62,343 nt of DNA from Verrucomicrobiota bacterium (GTDB lineage Bacteria; Verrucomicrobiota; Verrucomicrobiia; Opitutales; Opitutaceae), in NCBI GenBank assembly GCA_018239845.1, contig JAFEGO010000103.1:1-62343 (forward strand). The letters run 5' to 3'. The position numbers and the translations under genes are program-made. The notes under the pieces are model-generated. The model was not told where the DNA came from and ran no database searches. It saw nothing but the letters and a program-made list of their open reading frames with translations. Below, one piece after another: positions 18,368 through 26,234 of this stretch. The stretch's first letter is position 1; the number at the start of each line of letters is the position of its first letter.

Positions 18368-18396
18368 CGCGGAAAAATGAAGGCGGAATGCCGGGC

Positions 18397-19077
18397 TCAA
18401 ACCTCGGCCCACTGGCGGAGAAGATTGTGGTAAACGCCGGTGAGCTGGACGACGGAGGGATGCGTGGGGTTCTCGGCGCCGAGGCGTTGAATCGCGACAT
18501 CCATGTCGAAGAGCAGGGCGCGCTGGCCGCCGTCGCGGATCATGGACTGGAGCCAGAAGAACGAGCAGAGCCGCGTGCCGCGCGTGACGGGCGTGACCTG
18601 ATGGAGGCTCGTGGACGGATAGAGGATCATGTGACCCGCGGGCAGCTTCACGGATTTGGTGCCATAGGTGTCCTCGACGATAAGTTCGCCGCCGTCGTAC
18701 TCATCGGGATCGGCGAAAAAGAGCGTACACGACAAATCGGTGCGCAACCGCTGGCCGGTGCCGGGGACAACGCGGATGGAGCCATCGACATGGGTGCCGA
18801 AGGTCTGGCCGCCGGAGTAGCGGTTGAACATCGGCGGGAGGATGTGCAACGGCAGGGCCGCGGACATGAAGAGCGGATTCGTGCTGAGCGCCTTCAAAAT
18901 CATCTGGCCGACCTGGCGCGCGACCGGGCTGTCCACGGGCAGCTGCAGGTTGTCCTTCACGTGCGCGCCCTGGTGGCCGGCGGTGGCCTTGCCGTCGATC
19001 CATGCCGCGGCGTCGAGCAAGGCGCGGGCCTCGTTGACCTGGGCGGGGGTGAGGACCTGGGGGATTTCGAGCAGCAT
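18397..19077 (-). CDS. piuC: PKHD-type Fe(II)/2OG hydroxylase (PiuC/YbiX)
   Basis: 226 residues, the typical PiuC length. Family landmarks: [17 protein letters not shown] with the HxD iron ligands, a [15 protein letters not shown] strand, [19 protein letters not shown] with the distal His, and [17 protein letters not shown]. This Fe(II)-dependent hydroxylase is encoded beside catecholate siderophore receptors in many Gram-negative bacteria; its substrate is unresolved. It lies 67 bases downstream of the TonB receptor and just upstream of the PepSY gene, the piuA-piuC-piuB order. Regulation by iron is expected from context only. Confidence 0.92.
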   Translation of the reverse strand: MLLEIPQVLTPAQVNEARALLDAAAWIDGKATAGHQGAHVKDNLQLPVDSPVARQVGQMILKALSTNPLFMSAALPLHILPPMFNRYSGGQTFGTHVDGSIRVVPGTGQRLRTDLSCTLFFADPDEYDGGELIVEDTYGTKSVKLPAGHMILYPSTSLHQVTPVTRGTRLCSFFWLQSMIRDGGQRALLFDMDVAIQRLGAENPTHPSVVQLTGVYHNLLRQWAEV

Positions 19078-19144
19078 GGGAAGGAAGCGGCAACGAGGCG
19101 GCGGCTGGAGCCACCGCCTCGCGTAGTTGGATTTAAATTACGGA

Positions 19145-21373
19145 CTAGAATTTGAAGTCGGCGCTGAGCTGGTAGTTGCGCGGGGCGCCCGGGCTGTAGC
19201 GCGCACCGTTGTTATTGAAGGACTGGACGTAGGTGCGGTCAAAGAGGTTGTTCACGTTGAAGCGCAGGGTAATGACCTTCGTGACGGGATAGCTGAGGTT
19301 GGCGTTGAAGAGCCAGTAGCTCGGCATCTTGCGCGGCACCTGCGGCGAGTTGTTGTCGCGGCGGGCCACGGCGTCGGAGTACTGGCCGCCGCCGCCGAGG
19401 ATGAGGCCGGAGGCGAAGCGGTAGCTCGTGTAGAGATTGCCGGACCACTTCGGGATGAGGGGGAGGGGCGCACCGGCGGGGTTGCCGCCGGCGGTGGTGC
19501 CGGAGTCGATCGTGGCGTCGAGGAAGGAGAAGCCCCCGAGCACAATCCAGTTGTCGGTGAAGCGGCGGGAGACGCCGAACTCGGCGCCCTGCACGGTCTG
19601 CTTGCCGGTCGGGATGGGCCCGAGGATCGGGTCGGTGAAGACGGTCTTGTCGTTGGTGGTCTTGAAGACGGCGGCGGTGGTGGAGAGCTTGCCGTGGAAG
19701 AAGTCCCACTTCAGGCCGGCCTCGACGTTGGTGGTCTCCTGCGGATCGGAGTCGGGGTTGTTCTGGTTGCCCGCGGCGCTGGAGAGAGTGAAGTCGGTGC
19801 CGGGAGGAGTGAGGGCGTTGCTGTAGGCGACGTAGAGGCTGCCGGCCTTGGCGGGCTTGTAAACGAGGCCGGTCTTCCAGCTGAAGATATCATCGCTGGC
19901 CTTGACGAAGGTGGCCGCGGCCGGGGGGACGGCGACGCTCAGGTACTCGGTGCTGTAATGCTCGCCGCGGGCGCTGAGGTTGAGCGACCACTGCTCGGTG
20001 AACTTGAGCGTGTCGAAGGCGTACACGGCGCCGGTCTTGGTGGCGACGTTGGTGTACGCGCCGCTGCGGGTTGGCGTGCCGCTCGGAGTGGCGTTGGGAT
20101 TGGGGCTCTGGATCGGGATCGCCGTGAGCGTGGCGCTGGTGAACGCGGGCGAGTAGGCGGTCTCGCGCGAGAGCTCGAGACCGGAGGTGAGATCATGCTT
20201 GATGAAACCGGTGGCGAACGACGCGGCCACGTTGGTCTGGTTGGACGTGATCGTCATGTCGCGCTTGTTGGCCTGGCGGCTGCGGGTGAGCAGGCCGGTG
20301 GCGGGGACGTAGGCGCTGCTGTTGCTGCCGGGAGTGGTGACGATGGCCTCGCGCTGGTTGGCGCTGTAGCGGGTCTGGTTGGTGAGCTTCAGGTCCGGGT
20401 TGAACTCATGCTCGATGCGGAGCATGGCGGCGTCGGCGTTCACATTGTCGTAGTCGGAGGTGAAACCGTAGAACGTGCTCCGATCCACCGTGGGTACCGG
20501 CACCGGCGAGATATAGCCGGGCATGAGAGCCGAGGGCAGGCCGTAGTCGGGGAGGTTGGCCTGCTTGGTGTGCTGGTAGGAGAGGAAGACGCGGGTCGGG
20601 GTCTTGAGGCCGAACGCGACGGACGGGGCGACGCTCCAGCTGCGGTTGTTGGCGAAGTCGCGGCCGATGCCGTCGTTGTCCTGGATCATGGCGTTGAGAC
20701 GCACGGCGGTGCCCTGCACGGGGGCCTGATCGACGGACTGATTGACATCGACCGTGGTGCGGAGGCGGGCGCCGTCGGTCTTTTCGTCAAAGCCATAGCT
20801 GGCGGTGCCGGCGACGAAGTTCTCCAAGGTCGGGACCTTGGTGGAAAGATTCACGTAGCCCGACGCGCCGCCGCGGCCGATGTCGGAACCGGCGGGACCC
20901 TTCGCGATCTCGACCTGGTCGATGTTGAAGACATCGCGGTTGTAGGCCCCGACATCGCGCACGCCATCGACGAAGATGTTGTTGGTCGTGTCGAAGCCGC
21001 GGAGGTAAAACGAGTCGCCCGCGGTGCTGGCAGCGCCGCCGCCCTCGCCGGCTGCGAACGTGATGCCGGAGGTGTTGCGTAGGACGTCGCTGAGGTTGTT
21101 GGCGCCCTGCTGGCGGAATATCTCGCTCGGGACCACGATGACGGTCTGCGGGGTGTCGCGGAGCGGCTGGGTGAACTTGGGGGAGGCGAGGGCTTTGGGC
21201 TTTTGATCCTCGACGCTGAACTTCGGCAGCTCGGTCGCATCCTCCTTGGCCGCGTCGGCGAGGGTGTTGGCCAGCGCACCCTGGACGGCGCACAAAGCGG
21301 TGAGGGCGACGGCAGGCTGGCGCAGCGAGCCGAGGCGGTTAAAGGGGGATGTCGGGTTGGTCGTGGAAGACAT
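19145..21373 (-). CDS. TonB-dependent siderophore receptor (PiuA/Fiu-like)
   Basis: About 742 residues. A signal peptide ends near VQGALA, followed by a short TonB-box-like stretch (ELPKFSVED). The plug domain (about residues 55-180) has the classic RDTPQTVIVVP, DVLRNTSGIT and FYLRGFDTTNNIFVDGVRD motifs. A 22-strand barrel follows, ending in Phe (YQLSADFKF), as outer-membrane porins do. RYSPGAPRNY near the end is typical of siderophore receptors. The neighbourhood points to catecholate-type ferric siderophore or xenosiderophore uptake. An in-frame TTG lies eight codons upstream, but I prefer the ATG. It heads the four-gene iron cluster; the leader at 21374-21546 carries possible control sites. 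Confidence 0.92.
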   Translation of the reverse strand: MSSTTNPTSPFNRLGSLRQPAVALTALCAVQGALANTLADAAKEDATELPKFSVEDQKPKALASPKFTQPLRDTPQTVIVVPSEIFRQQGANNLSDVLRNTSGITFAAGEGGGAASTAGDSFYLRGFDTTNNIFVDGVRDVGAYNRDVFNIDQVEIAKGPAGSDIGRGGASGYVNLSTKVPTLENFVAGTASYGFDEKTDGARLRTTVDVNQSVDQAPVQGTAVRLNAMIQDNDGIGRDFANNRSWSVAPSVAFGLKTPTRVFLSYQHTKQANLPDYGLPSALMPGYISPVPVPTVDRSTFYGFTSDYDNVNADAAMLRIEHEFNPDLKLTNQTRYSANQREAIVTTPGSNSSAYVPATGLLTRSRQANKRDMTITSNQTNVAASFATGFIKHDLTSGLELSRETAYSPAFTSATLTAIPIQSPNPNATPSGTPTRSGAYTNVATKTGAVYAFDTLKFTEQWSLNLSARGEHYSTEYLSVAVPPAAATFVKASDDIFSWKTGLVYKPAKAGSLYVAYSNALTPPGTDFTLSSAAGNQNNPDSDPQETTNVEAGLKWDFFHGKLSTTAAVFKTTNDKTVFTDPILGPIPTGKQTVQGAEFGVSRRFTDNWIVLGGFSFLDATIDSGTTAGGNPAGAPLPLIPKWSGNLYTSYRFASGLILGGGGQYSDAVARRDNNSPQVPRKMPSYWLFNANLSYPVTKVITLRFNVNNLFDRTYVQSFNNNGARYSPGAPRNYQLSADFKF

Positions 21374-21397
21374 TTGGTGAACGCTTAAATTGAACAA

Positions 21398-21500
21398 TAT
21401 CGAACAAAACGGACCGCATTAATTGCGGATGGGTCTCAATAGCTTAAAAACACTCTACTCCGTCAACACTTATTTTGAGATTTCGTCTCAGTATCAGTTG
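21398..21500 (-). promoter_or_regulatory. Possible promoter/operator of the siderophore-receptor cluster
   Basis: On the minus strand a TTGACG hexamer (21466-21461) sits about 17-18 bases before a weak GCTATT/CTATTG. Just upstream is the inverted repeat TGAGA-N5-TCTCA (21476-21490), and downstream in the leader is CCGCA-TTAAT-TGCGG (21414-21428). This gap is clearly more AT-rich than its surroundings. It does not match the E. coli Fur box well, so the regulator is unknown. aroB diverges on the other side. Confidence 0.35.
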
Positions 21501-21546
21501 AAATCGTTGAATTGACCCGAGTTGAGCCGGAAGCACAGAGTGGGGC

Positions 21547-22632
21547 ATGGCTGAGTTGTTTGAGGTCAATTTAGGCGCACGCTCTTATCCGATCACGATC
21601 AGCGGGGACGAAACGCCCCGGATCCGCACGCGCGTGCAGGAGCTGACGGCGGCGGGCCGCAAGGTGGCGGTGCTGACCGACCGCAATGTCGCCGCGACTC
21701 TCACCGGCGCGCTCGACGCGATGTTCGGCGCGGCCCCGCGGCTGGTCGTCGAGGCGGGCGAGGGCGCCAAGTCGCCCGAGGTGCTGGCGCGCGTCTGGGA
21801 TTTTCTCGCGGAGGAGCGCATCGACCGCGGCGGCGTGTTGTTCGCCGTCGGCGGCGGCGTGATCGGCGACCTCGGCGGATTTGCCGCGGCGTCGTACCTG
21901 CGCGGCATCGAGTTTTATCAGGTGCCGACGACGCTCCTCTCGATGGTGGACAGCTCGGTCGGCGGGAAAACCGGCATCAACATCGCCGCGGGTAAAAACC
22001 TCGTCGGCGCCTTCCACCAGCCGCGCGCGGTGTATATCGCGACGGGCGTGCTCGCGACGCTCCCTACGCGGGAATTCGCCGCGGGTATGGCCGAGGTGAT
22101 CAAATATGGCCTGCTCGGCGACGCGGCGCTGCTGGCCCAATTGGAAAAAACGCCGCTGACCGTGGCGAGCGCGGAGCTGCCCGCAGTCATCAAACGCTGC
22201 TGCGCGATCAAGGCGCGCGTCGTCGAAGCGGACGAATTTGAAACGGCCAAGGAGGGCGGCCGCGCGCTGCTCAATCTCGGGCACACCTTCGGCCACGCCA
22301 TCGAGCGCGTGGCCGGCTACGGCGAGTACCTGCACGGCGAGGCCGTGGCGATCGGCCTCTGCGCCGCGGCGCGGCTCTCGCAGAAACTCGGGCTGATCGG
22401 CCCCGCTGAGGTGGCGCGCATCGACGCGGTCGTGGCGGCGCACAAGTTACCCGTCCGCCTCCGCGCGCCGCTGCCGCTGGCCGACCTGTTTGCGGCGATG
22501 GCGCGCGACAAAAAGGTCCGCGGCGGTCTCCCTCGCTTCGTGGTGCTGCAGAAGCTCGGCGAGGCCGCCACGCAGGACGGCGTGCCGCCGGCGCTGGCCG
22601 AGGCGGCGTTTCGCGAGGTGGGCGCGGCGTAA
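21547..22632 (+). CDS. aroB: 3-dehydroquinate synthase
   Basis: 361 residues. It catalyses the second step of the shikimate pathway, converting DAHP to 3-dehydroquinate with NAD and Zn. Clear motifs: GEGAKSPEVLARVWDFL, AVGGGVIGDLGGFAA (NAD binding), QVPTTLLSMVDSSVGGKTGIN, EVIKYGLLGD with the zinc Glu, and the zinc His segments NLGHTFGHAIE and LHGEAVAIG. It should be cytoplasmic. It is divergent from the TonB receptor and followed by a palindromic element, so it is probably monocistronic or ends at that hairpin. The product feeds aromatic amino acids and the chorismate used by menF. Confidence 0.97.
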   Translation: MAELFEVNLGARSYPITISGDETPRIRTRVQELTAAGRKVAVLTDRNVAATLTGALDAMFGAAPRLVVEAGEGAKSPEVLARVWDFLAEERIDRGGVLFAVGGGVIGDLGGFAAASYLRGIEFYQVPTTLLSMVDSSVGGKTGINIAAGKNLVGAFHQPRAVYIATGVLATLPTREFAAGMAEVIKYGLLGDAALLAQLEKTPLTVASAELPAVIKRCCAIKARVVEADEFETAKEGGRALLNLGHTFGHAIERVAGYGEYLHGEAVAIGLCAAARLSQKLGLIGPAEVARIDAVVAAHKLPVRLRAPLPLADLFAAMARDKKVRGGLPRFVVLQKLGEAATQDGVPPALAEAAFREVGAA

Positions 22633-22655
22633 ACGTGCCTTGGCGACCCATGGAT

Positions 22656-22731
22656 TTTTACACCAAGGTCGCAAAGACAGCAAAGGCCTCGATCAGCCAT
22701 GCTTGGTTGCCTTTGCGTTCTTGGTGTAAAA
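22656..22731. repeat. MITE-like palindrome, TTTTACACCAAG termini
   Basis: Arms 22656-22676 and 22711-22731 are inverted repeats of 21 bp with two mismatches (TTTTACACCAAG, two bases, CGCAAAG), about 34 bp apart. It fills most of the aroB to 22745 gap and ends 13 bases before the next ATG. The pattern resembles the 'CTTTGCG..CTTGGTGTAAA' palindromic elements common between genes in some environmental bacteria. Confidence 0.78.
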
Positions 22732-22744
22732 GATAACTCCCAGC

Positions 22745-23353
22745 ATGTCCGCCATCGACGAAGGCATCGTTCGCGAGTACTTCGAGCAAAACGGCTTTCT
22801 GGTCCGTCAGGCCCGGAAGTATCAGGTGCAGTCGCGCAAGAAAACCGGCGACGAGGCGATCGACCTCCTGGTGTACAACCCCGCGTGGGACCGCGCGCGC
22901 AAGCCCGACTTCTTCCTCTTCGCGACGGAGCTGCCCTACGTGCACCGCGCGGTGGTCGCGGTGAAGGGCTGGCACAGCGGTGTATTCACGCCGACGATGC
23001 TGAAGAGCAGCCCGGAGATCTTCGGCTTCCTCGAGGAGAACGTGCTCAAAAACGCCACGCGTTTTTTCCCCGCCGCCCCCGATGAGGCGGGCGGCGATGC
23101 GCTCACCAAGATCCTCGTGCTGCCGAGCCTGCCGGTGGCGGAGCCCTTCCGCTCGCAGAGCGTCGAGCTGCTGAAGGCGCGCGGGGTGGATGCGATCATT
23201 TCCTTCCGCTCGATGCTGCTCGACCTCCTCGACAAGGTGGAGACCAACCAGAATTACACGAAGAGCGACACCCTGCAGGTCATGCGCATCCTGAAAAACT
23301 ACGACTTGCTGAAGGACCCGCAGCTCGACCTGCTGAGCGACCGCAAAACCTGA
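22745..23353 (+). CDS. Unknown protein with a possible restriction-endonuclease-like fold
   Basis: 202 residues, no signal or membrane segment. The N-terminal half has the outline of a PD-(D/E)xK/Mrr-like fold: a first helix VREYFEQNGFLVRQ, then EAIDLLVYN with Asp near residue 40, and a strand AVVAVKGWH with Lys near residue 74. The acidic or Gln residue expected two positions before that Lys is Ala, so catalysis is doubtful. The C-terminal half contains a predicted second alpha/beta part (KILVLPSLP, GVDAIISFRSMLLDLL). I cannot name the family. It is one base before lpxA and probably co-transcribed with lpxA-pdxA. Function unknown. Confidence 0.7.
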   Translation: MSAIDEGIVREYFEQNGFLVRQARKYQVQSRKKTGDEAIDLLVYNPAWDRARKPDFFLFATELPYVHRAVVAVKGWHSGVFTPTMLKSSPEIFGFLEENVLKNATRFFPAAPDEAGGDALTKILVLPSLPVAEPFRSQSVELLKARGVDAIISFRSMLLDLLDKVETNQNYTKSDTLQVMRILKNYDLLKDPQLDLLSDRKT

Positions 23354-23354
23354 C

Positions 23355-24116
23355 ATGCCGACCACCATCCATCCCACCGCGATCGTCGAACCCGGCGCCC
23401 AGCTCGGCGCCGACTGCGAGATCATGGCGCACGCCATCGTCACGAAGCACTGCGTGCTCGGCGACCGCGTGGTCGTGCACCCCTTCGCGGTGATCGGCGG
23501 CGATCCGCAGTATCTGAAATTCGACCGCGCCCTCGCGACCGGCGTGCGCGTCGGGCCGGGCACCGTTTTCCGCGAGCACGTCACGGTCAACCGCTCGATC
23601 AACGCCGGTCATGCCACGGTCATCGGCGAAAATTGCTTCCTGATGGCGACGAGCCACGTGGCGCACGATTGCGTCGTGGGTAACAACGTCGTGCTGGCTA
23701 ACGCGGCGCTGCTCGCGGGCCACGTCGCGGTGGGCGACCACACGTTCTTTGGCGGCGGCTCGGCGATCCACCAGTTCTGCCGCATCGGCGAGAGCGTGAT
23801 GGTGGCGGGGCACGCCTCGATCACGCGCGACGTGCCGCATTACGTGATGGTGGCCGAGCGCGACGATGTGATCGGCTTCAACGTCGTCGGCCTGCGCCGG
23901 CGCGGGTTCAGCCGCGCCGCCATCGGCGAGCTCAAGACCGCGTTTCACACCGTGTTCTTCACCCCGGGCAACATCCGCGAGGTCGCCGCCGCGACGCTGG
24001 CCGCAGGCGGCTACGCGAGCGCGGAGGCAAAGCAGTTCCTGGAGTTCTTCGCGGCGGGCAAGCGCAGCTTCGCCCGTGCGCGGCGGGCCGGGCAGGGGGA
24101 GTCGGATGCCAGCTAA
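23355..24116 (+). CDS. lpxA: UDP-N-acetylglucosamine acyltransferase
   Basis: 253 residues built of left-handed beta-helix hexapeptide repeats (IHPTAIVEPGAQLGADCEI and onward), then the LpxA-specific helical C-terminal part beginning GFNVVGLRRRGFS. Signature regions include HPFAVIGGDPQYLKF, REHVTVNRS, the catalytic His region SHVAHDCVVGNNVVLAN, and GGGSAIHQFCRIG. It transfers an (R)-3-hydroxyacyl chain from ACP to UDP-GlcNAc, the first step of lipid A synthesis, so the organism has an LPS-type outer membrane. It overlaps the start of pdxA by 11 bases and follows the unknown gene by one base. lpxB, lpxC and lpxD are not in the window. Confidence 0.95.
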   Translation: MPTTIHPTAIVEPGAQLGADCEIMAHAIVTKHCVLGDRVVVHPFAVIGGDPQYLKFDRALATGVRVGPGTVFREHVTVNRSINAGHATVIGENCFLMATSHVAHDCVVGNNVVLANAALLAGHVAVGDHTFFGGGSAIHQFCRIGESVMVAGHASITRDVPHYVMVAERDDVIGFNVVGLRRRGFSRAAIGELKTAFHTVFFTPGNIREVAAATLAAGGYASAEAKQFLEFFAAGKRSFARARRAGQGESDAS

Positions 24117-25029
24117 GCTTGCCCTCACCTGCGGCGACCCGGCGGGCGTGGGGCCGGAGATCATCGCGGCCTGGCTGGCGGCGCATCCGGCCGAGGCGGC
24201 GGACACGGCCGTGATCGGGCCGGCGCTCTGGCTTGATACTTTGGATACGCCGGCGGAAAAAATCCCCGCGGGCTTCGCGGGGTTTGCCGCGGTGCCGGGC
24301 CGGCCGTCCGGTGAGGGCGCGCTGGTGGCCTGGGCGGCGATGGAGCGCGCGGCGGCGGGGGCCAAGTCGGGCGAATTCTCCGGCGTGGTGACCGGGCCGG
24401 TCAGCAAGGAGTGGCTGGCGCGCATCGGCTACGAGTGGCCGGGGCAGACGGAGTTCTTTGCGGCGCGCTGGGGCGGGGAGCCGGTGATGGCCTTTGCCGG
24501 CGGCCGGCTCCGTGTGGTCCTCGCCACGTGGCACGTGCCGCTGCACCAGGTCCCGGCGCTGCTCGGGCCGCACCTGCTGCGGCGCACCGTGGCGGCGGCG
24601 CAGGAGCTGGCGCGGTGCGAGGGCGTGGCGGAGCCGCGCATCGGCGTCTGCGGGCTCAATCCCCACGCCGGCGAAAACGGCCTGCTCGGCGAGGAGGAAA
24701 ACGATCTGCTCAACCCCACGCTGGAGCATCTCCGCGCGGACTTTCCCGGCGTGTCGGCCTGCCAGCCGGGCGACACGCTGTTTGCGCGGGCGCTGCGCGG
24801 CGAGTTCGACGTGGTGGTGGCGCTGTACCACGACCAGGGCCTCGCTCCGCTCAAGGTGATCGATTTCGACGAGGCGGTGAATGTCACGCTCGGCCTGCCT
24901 TTCGTGCGCACGAGCCCGGACCACGGCACGGCCTTCGGCCTCGCGGGCCGGGGCCTCGCGCGCGGTACCAGCTTCGCGAATGCGGTGACCTTGGCGCGGC
25001 GCTTGATAAAGCGGCGGAGCGCGCCATAG
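24106..25029 (+). CDS. pdxA: 4-hydroxythreonine-4-phosphate dehydrogenase
   Basis: 307 residues. It opens with LALTCGDPAGVGPEI, the family signature. Metal-binding His residues are recognisable in ATWHVPLHQVP, CGLNPHAGENG and ALYHDQGLAPLK, with the NAD-site segment FVRTSPDHGTAF near the end. It oxidises 4-phosphohydroxy-L-threonine in the DXP-independent route to pyridoxal phosphate. The ATG at 24106 is inside the 3' end of lpxA and has a GGGGGAG run upstream, one of the few Shine-Dalgarno-like sequences in the window. An upstream in-frame ATG at 24076 would add ten residues that do not fit the family. Cytoplasmic dimer. Confidence 0.95.
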   Translation: MPAKLALTCGDPAGVGPEIIAAWLAAHPAEAADTAVIGPALWLDTLDTPAEKIPAGFAGFAAVPGRPSGEGALVAWAAMERAAAGAKSGEFSGVVTGPVSKEWLARIGYEWPGQTEFFAARWGGEPVMAFAGGRLRVVLATWHVPLHQVPALLGPHLLRRTVAAAQELARCEGVAEPRIGVCGLNPHAGENGLLGEEENDLLNPTLEHLRADFPGVSACQPGDTLFARALRGEFDVVVALYHDQGLAPLKVIDFDEAVNVTLGLPFVRTSPDHGTAFGLAGRGLARGTSFANAVTLARRLIKRRSAP

Positions 25030-25042
25030 TCGTTACCCACTC

Positions 25043-25441
25043 ATGTCCGAAACCGCCACGATCACCGCCCAGCCTGCCCCGGGTCCGCTCCCGGAAGGCG
25101 TGCGCGAGGGCAACGAAACCCTCGTGCTGCTGACCCCGTCCGCCGGGGCGAAGGTGCGCGCGCTCGCGGCCCGGGAAGGGCAGGGGGAACTCCTCCGCAT
25201 CGCGATCACGGGCGGCGGCTGCAACGGCCTCAGCTACAAGATGAAGTTCGTCCCGACGCCCAAGCGCGGCGACATCCTCGTGCGCACCGCGGGCGCGGCC
25301 GTGGTGGTAGACAGCAAGAGCGCGCTCTACCTCAAGGGCACCCACCTCGACTACTCCAATGCGATGGTCGCAGGCGGCTTCAAGTTCTCCAACCCCAACG
25401 CCAAGGCCAGCTGTTCCTGCGGCGAGAGCTTCAGCCTGTGA
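25043..25441 (+). CDS. A-type iron-sulfur cluster carrier (HesB/IscA/ErpA family)
   Basis: 132 residues. About 28 divergent N-terminal residues precede a typical A-type carrier domain. Cluster-binding Cys residues appear in GGGCNGLSY and the C-terminal SCSCGESF, the conserved C-x-C-G arrangement. These proteins receive Fe-S clusters from the scaffold and pass them to apo-enzymes. Candidates in this window include IspH and the xanthine dehydrogenase, though no pairing is shown. It lies 13 bases after pdxA, so it is probably at the end of that transcript. I do not separate IscA from ErpA. Confidence 0.9.
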   Translation: MSETATITAQPAPGPLPEGVREGNETLVLLTPSAGAKVRALAAREGQGELLRIAITGGGCNGLSYKMKFVPTPKRGDILVRTAGAAVVVDSKSALYLKGTHLDYSNAMVAGGFKFSNPNAKASCSCGESFSL

Positions 25442-25556
25442 ACATCCGGCGCGGCGGCGGGTCATCATCCTTCTGCAATCATGTGCAAATAGGTGTTGTC
25501 ATTGCCCGCTGTCCGGGCGAGAAGCGACCCGACCCTAACTCAGCCCAACCTTATTG

Positions 25557-26222
25557 ATGGCCAACTCGTTTCCTTCTGCTGCCGGCGGCAATCGCCCTTC
25601 CGGTTCTTATCAGCGTCGCAATGTCGACCCTTTCGCGGCCATCCGCCGCAACCATCGTATCAAGGTTCCGCAGGTCCGTGTGATCTCGCCGGAAGGCAAC
25701 CAGCTCGGCGTCATCGACACGGCCAAGGCCGTCAATCTCGCCCTTGAGGCGGGCCTCGATCTGGTGGAAGTGGCGCCGACCGCCGTGCCGCCGGTCTGCC
25801 GCATCATGGACTTCGGCAAGTACGTGTACGAGGAGCAGAAGAAGCACTCCCACGCGAAGTCCACCGCGAGCAAGATCAAGGAGATCGAGTTCAGCGGCCG
25901 CATCGCGCCCAATGATTTCAACACCAAGCTCCGCCACGCCGAGCAATTCCTCGACCACGGTAACAAGGTGAAGCTCCGCCTGAAGTTCCGCGGCCGCGAA
26001 ATGGCCCACACCGAGATCGGTTTTGCGGTGATGAAGAAGGCCGTCGAGGATCTGGCGGGCATGGGCCACCCCGACGCCCCCCCGAAGCTCATCGGCCGCA
26101 ACATCCACGTGATGCTGACGCCGCTGCCGGAGAACAAGCGCAAGCCCCGTTTCCACTCCGACGAACCCCTCGAGGATTTGCCGGAAAGCAACGAGCCGGA
26201 AGACTCCGATACGGAGGACTGA
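25557..26222 (+). CDS. infC: Translation initiation factor IF-3
   Basis: 221 residues. The N-domain begins after a Ser/Gly-rich extension of about 25 residues (RRNHRIKVPQVRVISPEGNQLGV). The linker and C-domain follow with VPPVCRIMDFGKYVYEEQKK, KEIEFSGRIAPNDFNTKLRHAEQFL and KVKLRLKFRGREMAHTEIG. An acidic tail (EDLPESNEPEDSDTED) extends past the usual end. IF-3 binds the 30S subunit and enforces initiator tRNA and start-codon choice. I chose the ATG at 25557; a TTG directly precedes it, and there is no AUU start. rpmI and rplT do not follow, unlike in many bacteria. The 111-bp leader holds only a small GCCCG/CGGGC inverted repeat (25504-25518). Confidence 0.95.
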   Translation: MANSFPSAAGGNRPSGSYQRRNVDPFAAIRRNHRIKVPQVRVISPEGNQLGVIDTAKAVNLALEAGLDLVEVAPTAVPPVCRIMDFGKYVYEEQKKHSHAKSTASKIKEIEFSGRIAPNDFNTKLRHAEQFLDHGNKVKLRLKFRGREMAHTEIGFAVMKKAVEDLAGMGHPDAPPKLIGRNIHVMLTPLPENKRKPRFHSDEPLEDLPESNEPEDSDTED

Positions 26223-26234
26223 GACCGCGCCGCC

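Noticed and set aside
19127..21082. A 651-codon plus-strand frame opposite the TonB receptor gene.
   Set aside because: Gly/Ala/Glu/Val-rich composition is typical of an antisense shadow. The minus-strand TonB receptor is unambiguous.
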